Source: Frankiaceae bacterium
GTDB taxonomy: Bacteria; Actinomycetota; Actinomycetes; Mycobacteriales; SCTD01
Direction: 5' to 3'
Assembly: GCA_016650445.1 (NCBI GenBank)
Contig: JAENVS010000001.1
Location: forward strand, 56,678 to 120,677
Length of the DNA stretch: 64,000 bases
Shown: in pieces, positions 17,429 through 26,606 of the stretch
Numbering within the stretch: position 1 is the first letter of the stretch
Layout of the letters: each line of letters starts with the position of its first letter
Translations under genes and position numbers: made by a program
The notes under the pieces: generated by a model
What the model saw: only the letters and a program-made list of their open reading frames with translations
What the model was told of the DNA's origin: nothing
Databases searched by the model: none

Positions 17429-19315
17429 CTAAGCGGGGTTCGGAGCCCGGTCGCGCTGGGCCAGCAGCAGCCCGAGCAGCACCTCGGCGTAGTCGCAGGT
17501 CTCGCCGGGGGCCGGGAGCAGCCCGCGTCGCGCCGCCGACAGGGAGGCGCAGGACGTCACCAGCGCCATGTGCGTGAAGGCCTGCGGCATGTTGCCCAGC
17601 GCGGCCCCGTTGCGGGGGTCGATCTCCTCGGCGTACAGCCCGACGTCGTTGGCATGCGAGAGCAGCGTCGTGAGCAGCGGCTCGGCCTCGTCGAGGCGGC
17701 CGGCGTGGATGAGCACGTCGAGCAGCCAGAACGAGCAGAGCAGGAACGCCCCTTCCCCACCCGCGAGCCCGTCGGGTGCGAGGTAGCGGTGCACGAGCCC
17801 GGCGGGGTCGGACAGGTCGCGGCGCACGACCTCGACGGTCTGCAACACCTGCGGGGCGGTGCTGGACAGGAACCCGAGCGCGGGGACGAGCAGCGCGCTC
17901 GCGTCGGCGGTGTGGACGCCGACCGCCTGTGGGAACCAGCCGTGCTCTGCGCCTTCGTCGAGCAGGTAGGCCCGAAGCAGATCACGCTCACTTGCCCATC
18001 GCGCCACATCGCCGGGCAGGTCCTGGGCCTCGGCCAGCTTCACCGCGCGGTCGAGCGCCACCCAGCAGTTCAGCTTCGAGTGCACGAAGTGGCGCGGGTC
18101 GTCGCGGATCTCCCAGATGCCCTGGTCCGGCAGCCGCCAGCGCTCGACGACGATGTCAGCGACGCCGGCGAGGAAGTGCCAGTTGTCCTCGGTCAGCTCA
18201 CCGCCGGCTTCGCCGTAGAGGTACGCCGCTTCGAGCAGCTGGCCGTAGCAGTCGAGCTGCATCTGCTTGACGGCCCCGTTTCCGATCCGCACGGGCGCGC
18301 TGTCCCGGTGACCGCGCAGGTGGGTCAGCTCGAGCTCGGGCAGCGAGCGCTCGCCGCAGATGCCGTACATGATCTGGAGGTCCTGCGGGCGGCCGGCGCC
18401 GGTGCGCTCGAGCCAGGTCTTGAACGCCGTCGCCTCGCGGTCGAAGCCGAGGACGAACAAGCTGATGAGGGTCAGCGTGCCGTCGCGGATCCAGGTGTAG
18501 CGGTAGTCCCAGTTGCGCTCGCCGCCGAGCTGCTCCGGAAGGCTCGTCGTAGCGGCGGCGATGACCGCGCCGGTCGGTGCGTAGGTCAGCGCCTTGAGGA
18601 CGAGCGCGCTTCGTCGTACCTCTGCTTGGTAGTCGCCTTCGTAGCGGCAGCCGGCCATCCACTGCTGCCAGAAGGTGATGGTGTCCTGCAGGCGGCGGGC
18701 GAGGGTGATCTCGTTCGGTGCGTCGGCCGGGTCGCGCACGACGTGGCTCGACGTCCAGGCGGCTTCCACCCAGACCGTGTCGCCCTGGTCGAGGGTCCAG
18801 GTGGCGCGGACCGCGTCCACCTCGACCGCGAGCGGCCGGGTCGCCGTCACGTGGATCGCGTCCGGGCCGCCGACGACGTCCGCCGTGTTCGGGCTGGTGA
18901 GCCGGTGCCGTGGGATGACCGCGCCGTACTCGGGTCTCGGCGTGCAGGAGACGGTGACCGTGACGCTGCCGCTCGTGCAGACGAGCCGGCGGAGGAGGGC
19001 GTGGTGCGGGATCGGCGTTCCGTCGGCGTCGGCGCGCACGGGCATGCAGTCGGTGACCTCGAGCTCGCCGCTGCTGCCGATCAGGGTGGTGACGAGGACG
19101 TTGGTGTCCTCGATGTACGCCCGGTGGGTGCCCGTCAGCTCTGACAGCACGACGTCGAACGAGCCGCCGATCTCCGGGTCGAGGACGCGCGCGAACACCG
19201 AGGGGGCGTCGAACCGCGGGAAGCAGGCCCAGTCGATGCGCGCGTCGCGGGTGACGAGGGCGCAGGAGTGGCAGTCGCCGAGGAAGGCGTGGTCGGCGAT
19301 CTCGTCCGTCGTCAC
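17429..19315 (-). CDS. Glycoside hydrolase family 15 protein (glucoamylase/trehalase-like)
   Basis: A 628-residue cytoplasmic (alpha/alpha)6-barrel hydrolase. The N-terminal beta domain (residues ~1-260) begins IADHAFLGDCHSCALVTRDA. The barrel carries RNWDYRYTWIRD, the GERSLPELELTHLRG acid region, and the C-terminal EEIDPRNGAALGNMPQAFTH block that supplies the catalytic base in this family. Mycobacterial members act as trehalases and others as glucoamylases, so either activity is possible. It starts at GTG 19315, four bases after the stop of the MshC/CysS-type ligase, so the two are probably co-transcribed. Confidence 0.88.
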   Translation of the reverse strand: MTTDEIADHAFLGDCHSCALVTRDARIDWACFPRFDAPSVFARVLDPEIGGSFDVVLSELTGTHRAYIEDTNVLVTTLIGSSGELEVTDCMPVRADADGTPIPHHALLRRLVCTSGSVTVTVSCTPRPEYGAVIPRHRLTSPNTADVVGGPDAIHVTATRPLAVEVDAVRATWTLDQGDTVWVEAAWTSSHVVRDPADAPNEITLARRLQDTITFWQQWMAGCRYEGDYQAEVRRSALVLKALTYAPTGAVIAAATTSLPEQLGGERNWDYRYTWIRDGTLTLISLFVLGFDREATAFKTWLERTGAGRPQDLQIMYGICGERSLPELELTHLRGHRDSAPVRIGNGAVKQMQLDCYGQLLEAAYLYGEAGGELTEDNWHFLAGVADIVVERWRLPDQGIWEIRDDPRHFVHSKLNCWVALDRAVKLAEAQDLPGDVARWASERDLLRAYLLDEGAEHGWFPQAVGVHTADASALLVPALGFLSSTAPQVLQTVEVVRRDLSDPAGLVHRYLAPDGLAGGEGAFLLCSFWLLDVLIHAGRLDEAEPLLTTLLSHANDVGLYAEEIDPRNGAALGNMPQAFTHMALVTSCASLSAARRGLLPAPGETCDYAEVLLGLLLAQRDRAPNPA

Positions 19316-19319
19316 CGGG

Positions 19320-20453
19320 TCAGAGGGCGAGGGTCTGGACGAGGTCGCGCGCGGACGGCCCGCCCGCCTCGATCGCGAGGTCGATCGCGCGGGAGATGTC
19401 GAGGTCGGAGGCAAGGGCGTCGAGCACGGCCGGCTCGGCCGCGGTCGAGCTGCCGGGGCGGCCGGCCGCGACGTGCAGGGCGTCGAGCCGTGCCGCTGCG
19501 CCGGCGAGGGCGTCGGGGGTGTAGTCCCACGGCGCGTTCCACGCCCGGTCGAGCAGCAGCATGCGCACGGTGGGTCCGCTCGTCCGGGCGACGAGGTCGC
19601 TGACGAAGACGAGGTTGCCGGTCGACTTCGCCATCTTCTCGCCGTCGATGCGCACGGTGCCGACATGCATCCAGGAGCGAGCGAAGGGCGTGACGCCGGT
19701 CGCCGACTCGGCCTGGGCGGTCTCGAACGCGTGGTGCGGGAAGCGCAGGTCGGCACCGCCGGCGTGCAGGTCGAGCGATGGGCCGTACGTCGACAGTGCC
19801 ATCGCGGTGCACTCCGCGTGCCACCCCGGGCGACCTGGTCCCCAGGGGCTCGGCCAGGCCGGCTGGTCGCCGTCGCTGCGCTGCCAGACCGCCTGGTCCA
19901 ACGGGTCGTCCTTGGCCGGGTCGTCGTTGCGACCGCCGTTCTGCGCCAGGAGCTCGACGGCGTCGTCGCGGAAGAGCCCGGCGCGGTCCGCCACGGGCCC
20001 GCCGCGGAAGTAGACGCTGCCGGCCGAGACGTAGGCGCTGCCGTTGGCCAGCAGCGTGGCCGCGAGGTCGATGACCTGCCGGACGAAGGTGTGCGCGCGG
20101 GGCTCGAACGTCGGACGGCGTACGCCGAGGGCGTCCATGTCGCGGTCGAAGTGGAACTGCTGGACGGCCGCGAACCGGTCGTAGTGGGCGCCCGCGCGAG
20201 CCGCGGCGTCGAAGAGCACGTCGTCGACGTCGGTGACGTTGCGGCAGACCTCGGGGTGCACGCCGAGCCGGCGCAGCACCCGATCGACGGCGTCCACCCA
20301 GACGAACGTCGCCGCGTGCCCGAGGTGGGTGACGTCGTAGGGGGTCACGCCGCAGACGTAGATCCGGGCCCGCCCGACGACGGACAGCGGGGTGCCACCG
20401 AGGCGCAGGACGGGCGGGCGGCTCGTGGCGTCGGTGCTGGTCGGAGCGGTCAC
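19320..20453 (-). CDS. MshC/cysteinyl-tRNA-synthetase family ligase
   Basis: A ~377-residue class I synthetase-fold enzyme. It has the HIGH-equivalent THLGHA within VCGVTPYDVTHLGHA, the KMSKS-equivalent KMAKSTGN, and the zinc ligands seen as Cys in VCG, Cys in WHAECTAM and His in FPHHAF. GVTPYD-THLGHA and the short length, without a long anticodon-binding C-terminus, point to MshC, which joins cysteine to GlcN-inositol in mycothiol synthesis, rather than to CysS. Because pairing with a GH15 gene is not a known mshC context, a paralogue with another amine substrate is possible. GTG 20453 is preferred; an in-frame ATG at 20516 lies 23 bases from the start of the divergent gene. Confidence 0.75.
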   Translation of the reverse strand: MTAPTSTDATSRPPVLRLGGTPLSVVGRARIYVCGVTPYDVTHLGHAATFVWVDAVDRVLRRLGVHPEVCRNVTDVDDVLFDAAARAGAHYDRFAAVQQFHFDRDMDALGVRRPTFEPRAHTFVRQVIDLAATLLANGSAYVSAGSVYFRGGPVADRAGLFRDDAVELLAQNGGRNDDPAKDDPLDQAVWQRSDGDQPAWPSPWGPGRPGWHAECTAMALSTYGPSLDLHAGGADLRFPHHAFETAQAESATGVTPFARSWMHVGTVRIDGEKMAKSTGNLVFVSDLVARTSGPTVRMLLLDRAWNAPWDYTPDALAGAAARLDALHVAAGRPGSSTAAEPAVLDALASDLDISRAIDLAIEAGGPSARDLVQTLAL

Positions 20454-20538
20454 CCGCCCAGCCTGCCACCCCCCGTTGGGCAGGGACTCGCCCACCGGTG
20501 TCGAAGACTGCGCCACCTAGCAGCCTCGGAGGCCCGCC

Positions 20539-21237
20539 GTGCAGTCCCGTCTCGCTCTCGTCCCGGCCATCGCGCTGGTCGCCCTCGTCTCGCCCATGGC
20601 GAACGCAGCCACCAAGCCGGCCAAGGTCGCGCCGTCGTGCAACACGATCACCGACCCGGCCGGCGACACGTTCGCCGTCCGCTCCCAGGACCAGCAGGGC
20701 GCCTACGGGCCGCAGGAGGACGGGCTCGACGTCACCAGCGGCGACCTGGCCAGCGACGGCAAGGTCGTCACGGCCGTCGTACGCATCGCCAAGCTCAGTC
20801 GCTCGATCGCGCTGTCCCCGACCGGCATGTCGGCGGGGATCGAGTTCACGATCGGCGGCAGCGACACCATCGTGCGCCTGCAGGCCGTCCTCGTGACGGG
20901 CCAGGCCGACCGGTTCGAGGTCACCTCCATCGCGGCCGATGCGGTGCCGAACACCCCCTCGACGTACGTCGGTGCGGCCACCGGCGTCGTCGACCTGCCG
21001 AAGAACGAGGTGCGCATCTCGGCACCGGTGGCGCTGCTCGCACCGTTCGGGCCGGTCACCAAGGGCACGAAGCTGTTCCCGGGCGACGCGCAGTCGGCGA
21101 CGACCGGCCGCGCGACGCCGGTGAGCACCACGACACCTGGCGCGCCGGCGTCGACGCGCGGTGCCTTCGCCGACGTGGCCATCGGCGGGAAGCCGGTCGT
21201 GGTGGGCGCACCGTCCTGCGTCGTACCTGGCAAATAG
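20539..21237 (+). CDS. Secreted protein of unknown function
   Basis: A 232-residue protein starting at GTG 20539. Residues 1-23 form a signal peptide (ending MANAAT). The mature part is predicted to be beta-rich, with a DPAGDTFAV segment, two lone cysteines and a Thr/Ala-rich stretch near the C-terminus, and it ends without an anchor. The family was not recognised. It is divergent from the MshC-like gene and followed by a strong hairpin (21247-21267), so it is probably a single-gene unit. Confidence 0.7.
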   Translation: MQSRLALVPAIALVALVSPMANAATKPAKVAPSCNTITDPAGDTFAVRSQDQQGAYGPQEDGLDVTSGDLASDGKVVTAVVRIAKLSRSIALSPTGMSAGIEFTIGGSDTIVRLQAVLVTGQADRFEVTSIAADAVPNTPSTYVGAATGVVDLPKNEVRISAPVALLAPFGPVTKGTKLFPGDAQSATTGRATPVSTTTPGAPASTRGAFADVAIGGKPVVVGAPSCVVPGK

Positions 21238-21246
21238 CGGTCTCGC

Positions 21247-21267
21247 CCCGCGGCGAATAGCCGCGGG
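21247..21267 (+). terminator. Intrinsic-type hairpin after the secreted-protein gene
   Basis: CCCGCGGC-GAATA-GCCGCGGG forms a perfect 8-bp GC stem with a five-base loop, ten bases after the stop codon at 21237 and before the MFS gene. There is no U-run, as is usual for actinobacterial terminators. Confidence 0.65.
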
Positions 21268-21290
21268 CATCTCGTACGCCGGCTGCTTGG

Positions 21291-22550
21291 ATGCGTTTCG
21301 TGTCCACGCTGCTGAACCGTGTGCTGCCGGCGAACCCGCTGGCGCGTCGGCTCTCGGTGCAGTCGATCCTGTTCGCCGTCGGCGAGGGGGCCTTCCTCAC
21401 CGGCAGCGCGGTGTTCTTCACCCGCATCGTCGGGCTGTCCGCAGCGCAGGTCGGCTTGGGGATGACGATCGCCGGGATCGTGTCGTTCTTCTTCGCGGTC
21501 CCGCTGGGGCGGCTGGCGGACCGGGTCGGCCCGAAGCGGATGTGGTGCCTGGGTGCGCTCGCGAACGCGCTGCTCTACCTGACCTGGCCGGTCATCTCCG
21601 GGTTCGCGGCCTTCCTGGCCATGATGATCCTGCTGAAGCTGGCCGACGTCGGCGGGAGCGCCGGTCGTGGTGCCTACATGCTCGACGTGTTCTCCCGAGA
21701 GGAGCGCATCCGGTCACTGGCCTTCATGCGGTCGGCGCTGAACATCGGCTTCACCCTCGGGGCGCTGATCGGCGGGGTCGCACTGGCGATAGACAGCGAC
21801 GCGGTCGTCCGCGCGGTGCCGCTGCTCGCCGGCGCGATCCTCACGCTCAACGCCTTCCTCATCACGAGGCTGCCCGATGCGTCGCACAGCGACGGTGCGG
21901 CTGTGCCCGCGCACGTCATCCCGACCGGTGCGCTCAGGAACAAGGGGTTCCTCGCGCTCAACGTCTGCAGCGGGGTTCTGGTCACCAACCAGGTGCTTCT
22001 CAACGTCGTTATCCCGCTGTGGCTGGTCCAGCAGACCGACGCGCCGCGGGTGCTGCTGGCCTACCTGTTCGGCACGAACACGGTGCTCGCCGTCCTGCTG
22101 CAGGTGCCGGCGTCACGGGGGTCCGAGACGGTCGCCGGCGCCCTGCGGGCGGCTCGGATCAGTGCGGCGTTCTTCGTGGTGTCGTGCGGCATCGTGTCCG
22201 TCACCCACGACACGATCGGCTGGACGACGATCGCGCTGGTCTGGCTCGGGCACGTCACGGTGACCGGGGCGGAGCTGTTCCAGTCGGCGTCCCAGTGGGG
22301 GCTGATAGCCGAGCTGTCGGATCCGCACCGGCGCGGCGAGTACCAGGGGGCGGCGCGTCTCGGCGGGACCGTCGGTCAGGTGTGGGCGCCGGCGGCGTAC
22401 ACGTTTCTCGCGATCGAGTGGGGCCCACCGGGCTGGGCCGTCATCGCGGTGATCGTGGTCATCGCCGCCGTGGGCATGCACCCTGCGACCCGCGCCGCGG
22501 AGCGGTTCCTGCAGCAGGAGGAGCAGTCGTCGGCGCCGCAGGTGGCGTGA
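21291..22550 (+). CDS. Major facilitator superfamily transporter
   Basis: A 419-residue membrane protein with about twelve hydrophobic helices in two halves. The cytoplasmic loop between helices 2 and 3 carries the MFS signature in FAVPLGRLADRVGPKRMW. The N-terminal half ends near DALSHS-like polar sequence around residue 200 before the second half resumes with GFLALNVCSGVLV. No substrate can be assigned; efflux of a small molecule is the usual role of this type. It is convergent with recX. Confidence 0.85.
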   Translation: MRFVSTLLNRVLPANPLARRLSVQSILFAVGEGAFLTGSAVFFTRIVGLSAAQVGLGMTIAGIVSFFFAVPLGRLADRVGPKRMWCLGALANALLYLTWPVISGFAAFLAMMILLKLADVGGSAGRGAYMLDVFSREERIRSLAFMRSALNIGFTLGALIGGVALAIDSDAVVRAVPLLAGAILTLNAFLITRLPDASHSDGAAVPAHVIPTGALRNKGFLALNVCSGVLVTNQVLLNVVIPLWLVQQTDAPRVLLAYLFGTNTVLAVLLQVPASRGSETVAGALRAARISAAFFVVSCGIVSVTHDTIGWTTIALVWLGHVTVTGAELFQSASQWGLIAELSDPHRRGEYQGAARLGGTVGQVWAPAAYTFLAIEWGPPGWAVIAVIVVIAAVGMHPATRAAERFLQQEEQSSAPQVA

Positions 22551-22572
22551 GGTCCTCCTCGAGGGGCGGCCG

Positions 22573-23190
22573 CTACTCGAGGGCAGAAAGCCCGTCGGTG
22601 TCGAGGATGAGCGCGCGGGTGTCGGTGCCCTCCTGCTCGAGCTCCTCCTTGACGATCCGGAACGCGAGGCCGGCGCCGTAGCCCTTGCGCGCGAGCATCC
22701 CGGCGAGGCGGCGCACCCGCGCATCGGTCGCGAGGCCACGAGTGCTGGAGAGCTTGCGCTGCACCAGCGCGCGGGCTGTCGCTTCCTCCTGCTCGGGGTC
22801 GAGTGTGCCCACCGCCTCGCGCGCCGTCTCGTCGTCGACGCCCTTGCGCCGCAGCTCCTGTTGGAGTGCACGGCCGGCCAGGCCGCGCCCACGATGGCGC
22901 GAGGTCACCCACATCTCCGAGAACAGCGCGTCGTCGATCAGCCCGACCTCGGCGAACCGGCCGAGCACCGCTTCCGCAGCGTCGTCGGGCACACCCTTCT
23001 TCGCGAGTACGGCGGCGAGCTCGGCCCGGGTGCGGGGCGCGAACTCGAGCTGGTGGAGGCAGATCTGCCGCGCGACAGACTCCGGATCGGCCTCTGGCTC
23101 AGGTGGCCCGTCGACCTCCGGCGGCTCGCGATCCCGGCCGCCGCGCGACCGCGAAGAGCGATCGAACGACGACCGGGACCCGAATGCCAC
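22573..23190 (-). CDS. recX: RecA regulatory protein RecX
   Basis: A 205-residue protein that caps and inhibits RecA filaments. It has an acidic, proline-rich N-terminal extension (~40 residues) and then the three-helix RecX repeats: RTRAELAAVLAKKGVPDDAA, a VGLIDDALFSEMWV segment, RGRGLAGRALQQELRRKGVD, and a C-terminal VRRLAGMLARKGY. It begins at GTG 23190, 13 bases after recA, the normal coupled arrangement, which keeps RecX in proportion to RecA. It should be induced with recA from the LexA-controlled promoter. Confidence 0.92.
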   Translation of the reverse strand: MAFGSRSSFDRSSRSRGGRDREPPEVDGPPEPEADPESVARQICLHQLEFAPRTRAELAAVLAKKGVPDDAAEAVLGRFAEVGLIDDALFSEMWVTSRHRGRGLAGRALQQELRRKGVDDETAREAVGTLDPEQEEATARALVQRKLSSTRGLATDARVRRLAGMLARKGYGAGLAFRIVKEELEQEGTDTRALILDTDGLSALE

Positions 23191-23203
23191 TAGAGGTCCG
23201 CCA

Positions 23204-25582
23204 TCAGTCAGCCTGCGACGGCACCAGGTCGATCGGGACCGGAGCCACCAGGTCGATGCTGTCGGCGTCCAGCACCGGGCCGATGCCCAGCTTCTCCTTG
23301 ATGCGCTTCTCGATCTCGTTGGCGAGGTCGGGGTTGTCGCGCAGGAACGCCCGTGCGTTCTCCTTGCCCTGGCCGAGCTGGTCGCCTTCGTAGGTGTACC
23401 AAGCGCCCGACTTGCGGACGATGCCCTGGTCGACACCGAGGTCGATCAACGACCCTTCGCGGCTGATGCCGATTCCGTACAGGATGTCGAACTCAGCTTG
23501 TTTGAAAGGCGGCGCGCAGTTGTGGACCACGACGTCGTTTGCGACGAGGTTGTGGTGCTCCTCGACCTCGACGTCGAACGTGCGGGCCCGCCGAATTGGC
23601 AGGACTTCGCGAACCGCCGCGAACGCGAGCTCCTCCGCCAGCACGCCCTGCAGGAAGGCGTCATCGAGCGCATCAGCGATAGCAGCGACGCGGTTACGCC
23701 GCAACCGGCTGGCTCCCAAGACCTGGCGCATGCCACCGCGCGGGTCGCCGGCGCGGTCACCGATCATTGCCGCGGCCTCAACAGCCGTCAGCCCGCGCTG
23801 CGCAAGGTGCGCAAGCACCGGCTCGATGTGCTCAGGAGACAGGTAGCCGCTCTGCGAACCGCGACGCCGACGCGTGTCGCTGGTGGCGAGGTACGCCTCT
23901 ACTTTCTGCCCGCGCGGACCCCACATCGGAATGGCCCGGGCGAATGCGCTCACATTGTCATCGCCGGTAACCCGGACATCCCAGCTCGGGCGCTTGGAGA
24001 CGATCTGTCGACCCTCGATGAGGCTCGGCCGCCCCTGGGTCCGGTCAAACCTTCGAAGGCTGCTGGCGATGCCCCAGCGGAGCAGCAGCCAGTGGATCTG
24101 GTGGGCCAGCTGCTCTGAGGTCGTCGAGAAGCCGAGGCGCAAGCCACCGGTCTGCTCGACGCTGGCCCAGCCGTCGCTCTCGAAGATGCCGAACAGCAGG
24201 TTGCCCACGATGTCCGGCGCGATGTCGGGCGCGAAGAACGGCGCCGGGATGGTCTTCTCCCACGCCAGCTTCCCGTGGATGCCCGCCTCCCGGCACAGCG
24301 CGAGCAGCGCGTTCGTCTCACCCGGTCGGTGTGAGTAGCTCTTGCAGTTGTCATGTGCGGTGTCGTGGACCTCGCAGCCGAGTGAGCGCGCGATCGCGGC
24401 AACATCGTCGTGCAGTGACTGCTCAATATTGGTGAAGTGAATGGGCGTCTTGCCACCGACGTAGCCATCCCCGATGAGGTAGCCGAGCATCCGTGCGTGC
24501 TCGACCGGCATCGGGCGTTCGTCGCCGAAACCAAGGAACTGCCGCGGACGCGCGACCTGGTCACCGGGCTGCAGCTCGCCGGCCAGCCGCCAGCCTCGAT
24601 CGGTCAGCACCTTGTGGTCCGGGGTCACCCAGATCTGCGCTCCTCCGCGCAGCCGCAGGCCGAGCACGTCCTGCTCGCCCTGGTCGAACCACGACACGAC
24701 CGGTCGGACGTGCAGGGTGCTGTCCTTCGCGGTCGACACCACCGACACCGGCAACTTGCTGTCGACGATGTCCTCGATCCGATGCGTGAGCCCGCTGATC
24801 GGGTCGAAGACGAGGGTGCCCTCGGCGAGGCACTTGTTCTTCACGACCTTGACGCGGGTGCGGTTGCCGACCGCATCGGTGCCGTCCTTCAGCGTCTCGA
24901 TGCGACGGATGTCGAGCCGGATGGACGCGTAGAACTTCAGCGCCTTCCCACCCGTGGTGGTCTCAGGTGAGCCGAACATTATTCCGATCTTTTCGCGGAG
25001 CTGGTTGATGAAGATGACGGTCGTGCCGGTGTTGCTGATGGCGCCGGTCATCTTGCGCAGCGCCTGGCTCATCAAGCGCGCCTGCAGGCCGACGTGGCTG
25101 TCGCCCATCTCGCCCTCGATCTCGGCCCGAGGCGTCAACGCGGCCACCGAGTCGATGACGAGGATGTCCAGAGCGCCGGACCGGATGAGCATGTCGGCGA
25201 TCTCCAGCGCCTGCTCACCGGTGTCCGGCTGCGAGACCAGCAGTGCGTCGGTGTCGACGCCGAGCTTCTTCGCGTACTCAGGGTCGAGCGCATGCTCCGC
25301 GTCGATGAACGCCGCGATGCCGCCGGCAGCCTGCGCGTTGGCAACGGCGTGCAACGCAAGCGACGTCTTCCCACTCGACTCGGGGCCGTAGAGCTCGATC
25401 ACGCGGCCGCGCGGCAGGCCGCCGATGCCGAGCGCGACGTCCAGCGCGATGGCACCCGTGGGGATGACGCCGATCGTGGCGCGCACCTCGTCGCCGAGCC
25501 GCATCACTGAGCCCTTGCCGAAGCTCTTCTCGATCTGACCGAGCGCCATGTCGAGCGCCTTCGCGCGGTCCGGTCCTGCCAT
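23204..25582 (-). CDS. recA: Recombinase RecA precursor interrupted by an intein
   Basis: A 792-residue precursor. After protein splicing, residues 1-250 joined to 689-792 give a 354-residue RecA, a normal size. RecA forms ATP-dependent filaments on single-stranded DNA, performs strand exchange and triggers LexA self-cleavage. Walker A is GPESSGKTS (66-74), Walker B is [12 protein letters not shown], and the DNA-binding loops lie around GEMGDSHVG and [10 protein letters not shown]. The intein sits between VKVVKNK and [10 protein letters not shown]. Both exteins are uninterrupted and well conserved. The C-terminus is shorter in acidic residues than E. coli RecA. Start ATG 25582; recX follows directly, and a LexA box lies 136 bases upstream of the ATG. 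Confidence 0.96.
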   Translation of the reverse strand: MAGPDRAKALDMALGQIEKSFGKGSVMRLGDEVRATIGVIPTGAIALDVALGIGGLPRGRVIELYGPESSGKTSLALHAVANAQAAGGIAAFIDAEHALDPEYAKKLGVDTDALLVSQPDTGEQALEIADMLIRSGALDILVIDSVAALTPRAEIEGEMGDSHVGLQARLMSQALRKMTGAISNTGTTVIFINQLREKIGIMFGSPETTTGGKALKFYASIRLDIRRIETLKDGTDAVGNRTRVKVVKNKCLAEGTLVFDPISGLTHRIEDIVDSKLPVSVVSTAKDSTLHVRPVVSWFDQGEQDVLGLRLRGGAQIWVTPDHKVLTDRGWRLAGELQPGDQVARPRQFLGFGDERPMPVEHARMLGYLIGDGYVGGKTPIHFTNIEQSLHDDVAAIARSLGCEVHDTAHDNCKSYSHRPGETNALLALCREAGIHGKLAWEKTIPAPFFAPDIAPDIVGNLLFGIFESDGWASVEQTGGLRLGFSTTSEQLAHQIHWLLLRWGIASSLRRFDRTQGRPSLIEGRQIVSKRPSWDVRVTGDDNVSAFARAIPMWGPRGQKVEAYLATSDTRRRRGSQSGYLSPEHIEPVLAHLAQRGLTAVEAAAMIGDRAGDPRGGMRQVLGASRLRRNRVAAIADALDDAFLQGVLAEELAFAAVREVLPIRRARTFDVEVEEHHNLVANDVVVHNCAPPFKQAEFDILYGIGISREGSLIDLGVDQGIVRKSGAWYTYEGDQLGQGKENARAFLRDNPDLANEIEKRIKEKLGIGPVLDADSIDLVAPVPIDLVPSQAD
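23519..24832 (-). other. RecA intein with LAGLIDADG homing endonuclease domain
   Basis: 438 residues (precursor 251-688). Splicing block A starts [11 protein letters not shown], block B contains the TPDH histidine (WVTPDHKVL), and block F ends in VVVHN followed by Cys+1 of the C-extein, so all catalytic residues (Cys1, His in TxxH, His-Asn at the end, Cys+1) are present. Two LAGLIDADG helices, [12 protein letters not shown] and [13 protein letters not shown], retain their acidic residues, so the homing endonuclease could be active. Sequence and insertion point match the Mycobacterium tuberculosis RecA intein (440 residues). Confidence 0.95.
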
Positions 25583-25717
25583 CTGTGTCTCCGTAGGTCT
25601 GGACGAGCGTGCGGCTCGTGGCGGCTGTCCGATCGGCGGTGACGCTAGGAGCGGCGTACGACAGAAGCACCCGTCGTACGCCGACCTGTGGACACCCGGA
25701 CAGGACGCACGCTAACC

Positions 25718-25731
25718 CGAACACCCGTTCG
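25718..25731. promoter_or_regulatory. LexA (SOS) box upstream of recA
   Basis: CGAAC-ACCC-GTTCG is a perfect match to the actinobacterial/Gram-positive SOS box CGAAC-N4-GTTCG, located between the DUF3046 gene and recA. It should give LexA-repressed, DNA-damage-induced transcription of recA-recX. Confidence 0.88.
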
Positions 25732-25752
25732 AACAGCAGCGACACGCCGGAG

Positions 25753-25944
25753 CTATCGGGAGCGGGCGGTCTCCTGGGCGGCGACGACGGCGCGCCAGAC
25801 GTCCTTGGTGTCGTCGCCCTCCTTGAGCGCCTGGTGCACCGTCCGGCCGCCGAGGGTCGCGAGGACCTGATCGCGCGCATAGGAGTCGGCGTACGACGGC
25901 CCGAACAGCCGTTCCATCCGGTCCCAGAAGTCCGTCAGCCGCAC
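25753..25944 (-). CDS. DUF3046 family small protein
   Basis: A 63-residue protein reading VRLTDFWDRMERLFGPSYAD and containing ARDQVLATLGGRTVHQAL. This matches the DUF3046 family, which is found almost only in actinobacteria and usually directly upstream of recA. Its function is unknown. Start GTG 25944 is the family start. The LexA box lies after its stop, so it is outside the SOS unit unless read through. Confidence 0.85.
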   Translation of the reverse strand: MRLTDFWDRMERLFGPSYADSYARDQVLATLGGRTVHQALKEGDDTKDVWRAVVAAQETARSR

Positions 25945-25954
25945 GCCGTCGAGG

Positions 25955-26527
25955 CTACCCAGCGGTGGGCGGTGGAGCAGGTGCGCACGTCGGGTCCACC
26001 GCGGCCGCACCTGCCGGCCGCGTCCACCTGCCGACGTACCCGCCGTTGACGGCCATGCCGTCGTACGACATCGACCCGGTGGAGCCGGCGAAGCCGCAGG
26101 TGCCGCTGACGATCTTGGCGCGCGCGGTGAACTCCAGGTCGCTCGTCACGTGAACGTGGCCCTTCGTCGTGAGCGAGCCGATGCGTGGCGCGCTCTCGAG
26201 ATCCGGGTAGTAGGTGCCGTAGAAGATCTCGGTGTAGTCGCCGTCCATGGCACCGCTGGTGGCGATGGTGGCGACGCCGTGAACCACGGTGTGACCGGTG
26301 AAGGCTCCGTTCCAGATGGACCCACCGGTGAACGTGACGGTGAAGACGTTCGGATCGCTCGTCTCCTTGACGTCGGAAGGGACGAAGCCCGCCTCGTTGA
26401 CCCAGCCGCCCCGCACCTCGCTGGTCGTGGTCGCCGGCTTGGGCTTGGCCCAGGCTCCGGAGCCGTCGATCACGCTGATGCCCAAGGCTGCCGTCAACAG
26501 AACCCGCAGTGCTGCTGTTCGTCGCAT
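25955..26527 (-). CDS. Small secreted protein of unknown function
   Basis: A 190-residue protein with a signal peptide of about 28 residues (MRRTAALR start, hydrophobic core, GAWAKP end). The mature part is rich in short beta-strand patterns such as GGSIWNGAFTGHTVVHG and YTEIFYGTYYPDL, with a cysteine pair (GTCGF and PTCAP) that may form a disulphide. The family is not recognised; a small lipocalin-like or allene-oxide-cyclase-like barrel would fit but is a guess. It ends ten bases before the DUF3046 gene. Confidence 0.68.
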   Translation of the reverse strand: MRRTAALRVLLTAALGISVIDGSGAWAKPKPATTTSEVRGGWVNEAGFVPSDVKETSDPNVFTVTFTGGSIWNGAFTGHTVVHGVATIATSGAMDGDYTEIFYGTYYPDLESAPRIGSLTTKGHVHVTSDLEFTARAKIVSGTCGFAGSTGSMSYDGMAVNGGYVGRWTRPAGAAAVDPTCAPAPPPTAG

Positions 26528-26606
26528 GTCGAAACGCCCCCTGACACGCGCCCCCCGGCGCCCGTTGCAGGCAGGTATTCGACGCAATGACGGGATTCCC
26601 TGTCGA

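Noticed and set aside
20454..20516. Longer start (ATG 20516) for the MshC/CysS-type ligase
   Set aside because: The added 21 residues have no family similarity and would crowd the divergent promoter; GTG 20453 has a G-rich ribosome-site region upstream. N-terminal proteomics could settle it.
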